A DNA stretch of 64,000 nt from Chlamydiales bacterium (GTDB lineage Bacteria > Chlamydiota > Chlamydiia > Chlamydiales > JAJFMA01): positions 1-64,000 of the forward strand of contig JAUXSF010000025.1 in assembly GCA_030679955.1 (NCBI GenBank), given 5' to 3'. Below the pieces are notes generated by a model. That model was not told where the DNA came from. It saw only the letters and a program-made list of their open reading frames with translations, and did not search any database. Below, piece by piece: positions 62,384 through 64,000 of the stretch. Position numbers and translations under genes: made by a program. The first letter of the stretch is position 1; every line of letters begins with the position of its first letter.

Positions 62384-63016
62384 TTACGCCTCTGGTTCTT
62401 GCACGCCGAAATGTCCATCACTTCTGCGGTACATTACCTTTAGCTTCTGATCCTGTTCATTACGGAATACCAAGAACAGGTCACGGGAAAGCTCCATCTT
62501 AGTCATTGCTTCTTCATACGAAAGAGTCTTTAACGCGCGCGTTTCGCGAGCCACAATATGATGCGGCTGCATGTTATTGGATTCGCGACGGCGGTTTTCA
62601 GCATCAATTTCGTCATTGATTTCATCCAAATCCGTATAGGGACTTTGAATGACGTTTACATTCATATCAATGACCCTGAGCCCCTTTGCTTGGTGCTCTT
62701 GGATACGCTTTTTATGGCGTTGTAATTGGCGCTCTAGCTTGTGAACCGCTTCATCGATGGAGGCGTACATCTGCGTCGTCACAGCTGAACTTTTGATTAT
62801 CCAGTGGTTGACCTTTAGAACGATGTCCACTTTGTGGTCCAACTTCTGGATGTCCATGGTAACCATTGCATCAATGATCCGGTCGCTGAATCGTTCTATT
62901 TTAGAAATCTTCTCCAAAGCATAGTCTTTCATTGGTTCCGTGACATGCACATTGCGACCAGTCACGGTGATATTGAATCCCTTATTTGCCTCTAGGATCT
63001 TTGCATTACGGGCCAT
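62384..63016 (-). CDS. hpf: Ribosome hibernation promoting factor, long form (HPF/RaiA)
   Basis: The 210-aa long-type HPF has an N-terminal S30AE domain (about 13-115; VTGRNVHVTEPMKDYALEKI, HKVDIVLKVNHWI) and a C-terminal dimerisation domain (about 150-203; IVARETRALKTLSYEEAMTK, FLVFRNEQDQKLKVMYRR). Long HPF pairs ribosomes into inactive 100S dimers. A GAGGT ribosome site precedes the ATG. In chlamydiae this may silence translation in the infectious elementary body, which is inference. A 15-residue extension precedes the S30AE domain. Confidence 0.93.
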   Translation of the reverse strand: MARNAKILEANKGFNITVTGRNVHVTEPMKDYALEKISKIERFSDRIIDAMVTMDIQKLDHKVDIVLKVNHWIIKSSAVTTQMYASIDEAVHKLERQLQRHKKRIQEHQAKGLRVIDMNVNVIQSPYTDLDEINDEIDAENRRRESNNMQPHHIVARETRALKTLSYEEAMTKMELSRDLFLVFRNEQDQKLKVMYRRSDGHFGVQEPEA

Positions 63017-63125
63017 GGTAACCTCGGTCTTTTTATGGGGTGTTCCCTCAATTCAAATTTTAGCACCACCCCCATTTACGACCATAATAGATTTATTCAT
63101 AAAGTAATGCGGGAGAGAGAAGAAA

Positions 63126-63199
63126 CGCACCGAAAGGGATTCGAACCCCTAACCACCTGGTTCGAAGCCAGGTACTCTATCCGGTTGAGCTATCGGTGC
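63126..63199 (-). tRNA. tRNA-Arg (anticodon UCG)
   Basis: On the minus strand: acceptor GCACCGA/TCGGTGC with discriminator G, D-arm AGCTCAACCGGATAGAGT, anticodon stem CCTGG/CCAGG with loop CTTCGAA (anticodon TCG, reads CGA), and T-arm GGGGTTCGAATCCC. CCA is not encoded. Confidence 0.95.
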
Positions 63200-63301
63200 G
63201 CAATAGTCACACAAAAGTAGCAGAAGAAAGGATTTTTAACCAACAGGGAACGCGGAAAAACCCGGTTTCGGCTAGAATACTACCTTAACCTCGGGGACTT
63301 T

Positions 63302-63847
63302 ATGACTCAAATCGTTGCAATAGGATCCACCAATAAAACTAAGGTCGGCGCTATTACTAGCGCTCTTGGCCATCTGAACCTTACCATTCTGCCGTTTGCA
63401 ACAACCTCTCAGCAAACACATCAGCCACTGTCACAAGCGGAAACGCGTGCGTGCGCTCTCGCACGTGCCAAAGAATGCCTAGACAAAACGGAGGCAGATG
63501 TAGCTATTGGCCTGGAATCAGGGGTCTTCTTCCTAGATGACACTTCGGTCTACCTTTGTGAATGGGGAGCCCTTGCAGACCGTAGTGGCGCGGTATACTA
63601 CTCCTGCGGACCTATTATCTTAATGCCCTCTTCCTTCAAGGGACCTCTACAAAGCGGGATCACTCTACAAGACCTTATGCATCAGGTTACAGGTATCGCA
63701 GAGCTGGGCAAGCGCCAAGGTGCTGGCGGGGTCTTTACTAGCGAGATGATAAACCGACAGGAAACGTACAGCACCATCGTCAAGGTTCTTTGGGGGCAAT
63801 ATATTTACTATTCTTCGGTCAATAGTCTCCGTGGTGGCATAAATTGA
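63302..63847 (+). CDS. DUF84 non-canonical purine NTP phosphatase (YjjX-like)
   Basis: The 181-aa protein fits the ITP/XTP phosphatase family that removes inosine and xanthosine triphosphates from the pool. Landmarks: VAIGSTNKTKVGAI (N-terminal substrate loop), QPLSQAETRACALARAKECL, and DVAIGLESGVFF with the conserved Glu. GGGGA stands before the ATG. The stop overlaps the TTG start of recO by three bases (ATTGA), showing coupling. It is divergent from the tRNA-Arg(UCG) gene. Confidence 0.88.
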   Translation: MTQIVAIGSTNKTKVGAITSALGHLNLTILPFATTSQQTHQPLSQAETRACALARAKECLDKTEADVAIGLESGVFFLDDTSVYLCEWGALADRSGAVYYSCGPIILMPSSFKGPLQSGITLQDLMHQVTGIAELGKRQGAGGVFTSEMINRQETYSTIVKVLWGQYIYYSSVNSLRGGIN

Positions 63848-64000
63848 CTCGTAGCGTCTTAAAACTGCAGGGAATTACCCTGCACACACTTAAATTTGGC
63901 GATTATGATCTGATCGCCACCGTCTTCACACGCGATGCAGGGGTAGTAAAGCTGATAATCAAGCGCGGGCTATCTCTGAAGAATAAAAGCCCAATCACCC
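63844..64000 (+). CDS. recO: DNA repair protein RecO, N-terminal part (runs off the window)
   Basis: The frame starts with TTG overlapping the upstream TGA and reads TRSVLKLQGITLHTLKFGDY, then DLIATVFTRDAGVVKLIIKR, which is the OB-fold start of RecO (RecF-pathway annealing and RecA loading). The frame is open to the window edge. No ATG is available near the start. Only about 52 residues are visible. Confidence 0.8.
   Translation, partial: MTRSVLKLQGITLHTLKFGDYDLIATVFTRDAGVVKLIIKRGLSLKNKSPIT

Noticed and set aside
63035-63220. 61-aa open frame on the plus strand
   Set aside because: It is the complementary strand of tRNA-Arg(UCG).

Overview
The window comes from a member of the Chlamydiota outside the Chlamydiaceae, i.e. 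an environmental or amoeba-type chlamydia. The placement rests on gene order recalled from Chlamydia trachomatis and not searched here. The block lptB - LptC/A-like gene - kdsA - (inserted genes) - rluD - small genes - gyrA_2/parC - gyrB_2/parE - hemA corresponds to CT653-CT662. The group nfo, murJ, rpsD corresponds to CT624-CT626, and the ctcB/ctcC two-component pair to CT467-CT468. Additions not expected in Chlamydiaceae include AsnRS, a membrane pyrophosphatase, PseB, a Maf-type glycosyltransferase, giant surface proteins, a PEP-CTERM protein and an AbiE-type toxin-antitoxin locus.

Layout. 1-19.3 kb (minus strand): two adjacent giant repeat proteins (the first is cut by the window edge) with nearly identical N-termini: an LEPR-XLL-like motif, a DUF4347-type domain, ELWxxDGT repeats, then DUF11, cadherin-like, SdrD-B, beta-helix and tandem Big_9-type repeats. 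19.4-20.6 kb (+): two nucleoside diphosphate kinases, the second with a lipoprotein signal. 20.6-24.6 kb (minus): folK-kdsA-LptC/A-like-lptB. 24.9-27.1 kb: H+-pyrophosphatase and tRNA-Arg(UCU). 27.3-30.2 kb (minus): khpA, dtd, rluD, a candidate small RNA and three small genes. 30.3-31.5 kb: a possible cysteine-protease effector behind a strong promoter. 31.7-36.1 kb (minus): recX, parC, parE. 36.4-41 kb: two paralogous helical-repeat proteins produced by a segmental tandem duplication whose junction still carries fragments of parE and pseB, plus a CBS-pair protein. 41.1-45.5 kb: pseB and hemA (+), asnS and nfo (minus). 45.7-51.7 kb: an accessory island with a zinc-ribbon/membrane pair, a probable polymorphic toxin with its immunity protein, and an AbiE-type pair whose nucleotidyltransferase has an in-frame stop. 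51.8-54 kb: murJ and rpsD, convergent. 54.2-58 kb: sensor kinase, sigma54 regulator and MinD-like ATPase operon. 58-64 kb: PEP-CTERM protein, large palindromic repeats, Maf-type protein, an HsdR_N-like protein, hpf, tRNA-Arg(UCG), a DUF84 NTPase and the start of recO.

How the genes relate. kdsA, the LptC/A-like gene and lptB serve lipopolysaccharide synthesis and export; murJ flips lipid II; folK makes folate; hemA starts tetrapyrrole synthesis. PseB and the Maf-like protein suggest nonulosonic-acid surface glycosylation. The giant proteins, the PEP-CTERM protein, the lipoprotein NDK, the cysteine-protease candidate and the toxin candidate form an unusually large envelope and exported set.

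The intergenic DNA is rich in palindromic dispersed repeats, one of which supplies the C-terminal codons of a gene. Several genes appear to start with TTG (folK, murJ, recO, probably the HsdR_N-like gene). Product names rest on motifs and sequence resemblance seen by eye; no database search was possible.
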